A stretch of DNA of 5,742 nt from Clostridium sp. CAG:451 (GTDB taxonomy: Bacteria; Bacillota_I; Bacilli_A; RF39; UBA660), in assembly GCA_000438295.1 (NCBI GenBank), contig FR901046.1:1-5742 (forward strand), written 5' to 3'. Position 1 is the stretch's first letter. Every line of letters starts with the position of its first letter. The position numbers and the translations under genes were made by a program. Below, piece by piece: positions 5,022 to 5,742 of this stretch. The notes beneath the pieces were generated by a model that saw nothing but the letters and a program-made list of their open reading frames with translations, ran no database searches and was not told the origin of the DNA.

Positions 5022-5044
5022 TATCTATAGGAGGACTATAGATG
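5022..5044 (+). promoter_or_regulatory. Hairpin with the Shine-Dalgarno in its loop and the start codon in its stem
   Basis: ATCTATAG (5023-5030) is perfectly complementary to CTATAGAT (5036-5043), extended by a T-G wobble (5022/5044). The 5-nt loop GAGGA (5031-5035) is the core of the Shine-Dalgarno AGGAGG, and the ATG of the lipoprotein gene (5042-5044) is fully inside the 3' arm. Folding would block the start codon while leaving the Shine-Dalgarno exposed. The stem is mostly A-U, so it could open with temperature, ribosome binding or an unknown factor. Confidence 0.6.
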
Positions 5045-5572
5045 AAAAAATTAATAATATTACTTAGTATTTTCTTGTTAACTGGTTGTACTGATATTTT
5101 AAATACTCCCAGTAGGAAAGTAGAAGAGTTTTTAGGTAAATATCAGACAATGGATACATCTATTATTAAAGAGTTAGATGACTCTATAGAAGATATTGAT
5201 GCTAGTGATAATTATAAGATGGAATATAAAAATCTCTTAAAGAAACAGTATCAGAATTTGTCTTATAGTATAAAAGATGAAAATATAGATGGGGATAAAG
5301 CATCAGTTGAAGTAGAAATAGAAGTATTTGATTACTATAATACTTTAGAAAAAGTAGATGAAGATATTAAGAAGTATCCAGATGAATTTAAGGAAGAGAA
5401 AGATAAGAGTAGAAAAGAGAAAATAGAAGAGTATAAGATTAAACAGTTAAAAGCTACTACTAGTAAAACTAAATATACCATTATATTTACACTTACTAAG
5501 AAGGATAATAAATGGACTTTAGATAAAGTAAGTGATGAAGACTTAAAGAAAATTCATGGTTTAAGTGAATAA
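5042..5572 (+). CDS. Predicted lipoprotein, function unknown
   Basis: A 176-aa protein with a classic lipoprotein signal: K2-K3, a hydrophobic run (4-13) and lipobox L13-T-G-C16. After processing, Cys16 would be lipid-modified and the protein held on the outer face of the membrane. The mature part opens with PSRKVEEFLGKYQTMD, then a charged helical stretch and alternating strands (KASVEVEIEVFDYY; TKYTIIFTLTKKDNKWTLDKV). The 'helix with V-x-x-F-L at the start, W-x-[LI]-x-x-V strand at the end' layout is common in NTF2-like/DUF4878-type lipoproteins, but I cannot place it in a family. A lysine/glutamate-rich segment (about 110-140) separates the last strands. The ATG is 7 nt after AGGAGG (5029-5034) and lies within the hairpin described at this site. 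It ends in a terminator and may share transcripts with yjbA. Confidence 0.8.
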   Translation: MKKLIILLSIFLLTGCTDILNTPSRKVEEFLGKYQTMDTSIIKELDDSIEDIDASDNYKMEYKNLLKKQYQNLSYSIKDENIDGDKASVEVEIEVFDYYNTLEKVDEDIKKYPDEFKEEKDKSRKEKIEEYKIKQLKATTSKTKYTIIFTLTKKDNKWTLDKVSDEDLKKIHGLSE

Positions 5573-5587
5573 TTTAAGTTTTTTTTT
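5541..5587 (+). terminator. Rho-independent terminator overlapping the lipoprotein gene's 3' end
   Basis: ACTTAAA (5541-5547) pairs with TTTAAGT (5573-5579). An inner helix ATTCA (5552-5556) with TGAAT (5566-5570) stacks inside, and a T-run continues to 5587. Most of the structure is coding sequence and the stop codon lies between the two helices. Confidence 0.6.
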
Positions 5588-5601
5588 CTAGAAACAATTT
5601 A

Positions 5602-5630
5602 TTGAAAATATAGATAGAATTTGATAGACT
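5602..5630 (+). promoter_or_regulatory. Candidate sigma-A promoter for the gene at the window end
   Basis: TTGAAA (5602-5607, 5/6) and TAGACT (5625-5630, 4/6) are 17 bp apart, and TGA before the -10 gives an extended -10 element. It lies directly after a terminator. Transcription near 5637 would give a leader of about 26 nt. Confidence 0.4.
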
Positions 5631-5662
5631 AAGTATAGATAAGAGTAAAGGATAGATGAAGT

Positions 5663-5742
5663 ATGAAAGTTATAAAAGATAAGAAAAAAATAAACATTAA
5701 AAGGGAAAGTATAATTTTATCAGTAATATTACTTTGTCTAAT
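5663..5742 (+). CDS. 5' fragment of a membrane or exported protein (runs off the window)
   Basis: Only the first 26 codons are present. The protein begins MKVIKDKKKI and continues with a basic stretch (NIKRE) and then a hydrophobic run, S-I-I-L-S-V-I-L-L-C-L, which is a signal peptide or signal anchor. An in-frame TGA immediately upstream (5657-5659) makes ATG 5663 the first possible ATG. AAAGGA (5647-5652) lies 10 nt before it, which is slightly long. The cysteine near the end could even belong to a lipobox, but the required residues after it are not visible. A terminator and a candidate promoter precede it, so it probably begins a new transcription unit. The family cannot be named from this fragment. 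Confidence 0.6.
   Translation, partial: MKVIKDKKKINIKRESIILSVILLCL

Noticed and set aside
5656..5682. Eight-codon open frame ATG 5656 overlapping the last gene
   Set aside because: The distance from AAAGGA is only 3 nt and the peptide has no notable content; probably chance.
1..5742. Defence system, CRISPR array, insertion sequence or prophage
   Set aside because: No spaced direct repeats, transposase, integrase, terminal inverted repeats or toxin-antitoxin pair were found. RmuC and the rhodanese are core-type genes, not defence modules here.

Overview
The window comes from a very AT-rich, compactly organised, endospore-forming Firmicute. A low-GC Bacilli or Erysipelotrichia-type bacterium fits best. 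The evidence is three recognisable sporulation proteins (SpoIIIAH, GerE, GerM), Shine-Dalgarno sequences of the AGGAGG/AGGTGA type, short intergenic gaps and strong use of A/T-ending codons. Every complete gene lies on the plus strand. The genus cannot be named from this sequence.

Layout. Positions 1-149 hold the 3' part of a GC-rich structured RNA, most likely 6S RNA, with its own terminator. Positions 170-1994 form a sporulation block: spoIIIAH, gerE and gerM. The first two have strong terminators, and gerE has a near-ideal sigma-K-type promoter. Next comes a secreted TasA/SipW-substrate-like protein with its own housekeeping extended -10 promoter. It is followed by a small single-domain rhodanese and an RmuC-family nuclease-fold protein with a consensus housekeeping promoter. 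The right third holds a 68-aa two-helix membrane protein translationally coupled to a YjbA/UPF0736 (DUF3603) homologue. After that come a lipoprotein whose Shine-Dalgarno sits in the loop of a perfect hairpin, and the first 26 codons of another membrane or exported protein.

How the genes work together. SpoIIIAH and GerM belong to the same machine in Bacillus subtilis, the mother-cell platform of the SpoIIIA-SpoIIQ transenvelope complex. GerE is the last regulator of the mother-cell programme. Their clustering is therefore functionally coherent, although spoIIIAH is normally the last gene of the spoIIIA operon and is here detached from it. The remaining genes look like housekeeping or cell-surface functions, each with its own signals, and I see no single pathway linking them.

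The main novelty is regulatory architecture rather than a new multi-gene system. A translation-start hairpin precedes the lipoprotein. A sigma-K -35 element sits inside a terminator loop. Four terminators use coding sequence or the stop codon as part of their stem-loop. A repeated 12-base start-site motif shows that the true starts of three genes are 9 nt downstream of the longest-ORF starts. No mobile element, CRISPR array, tRNA or defence system was seen.
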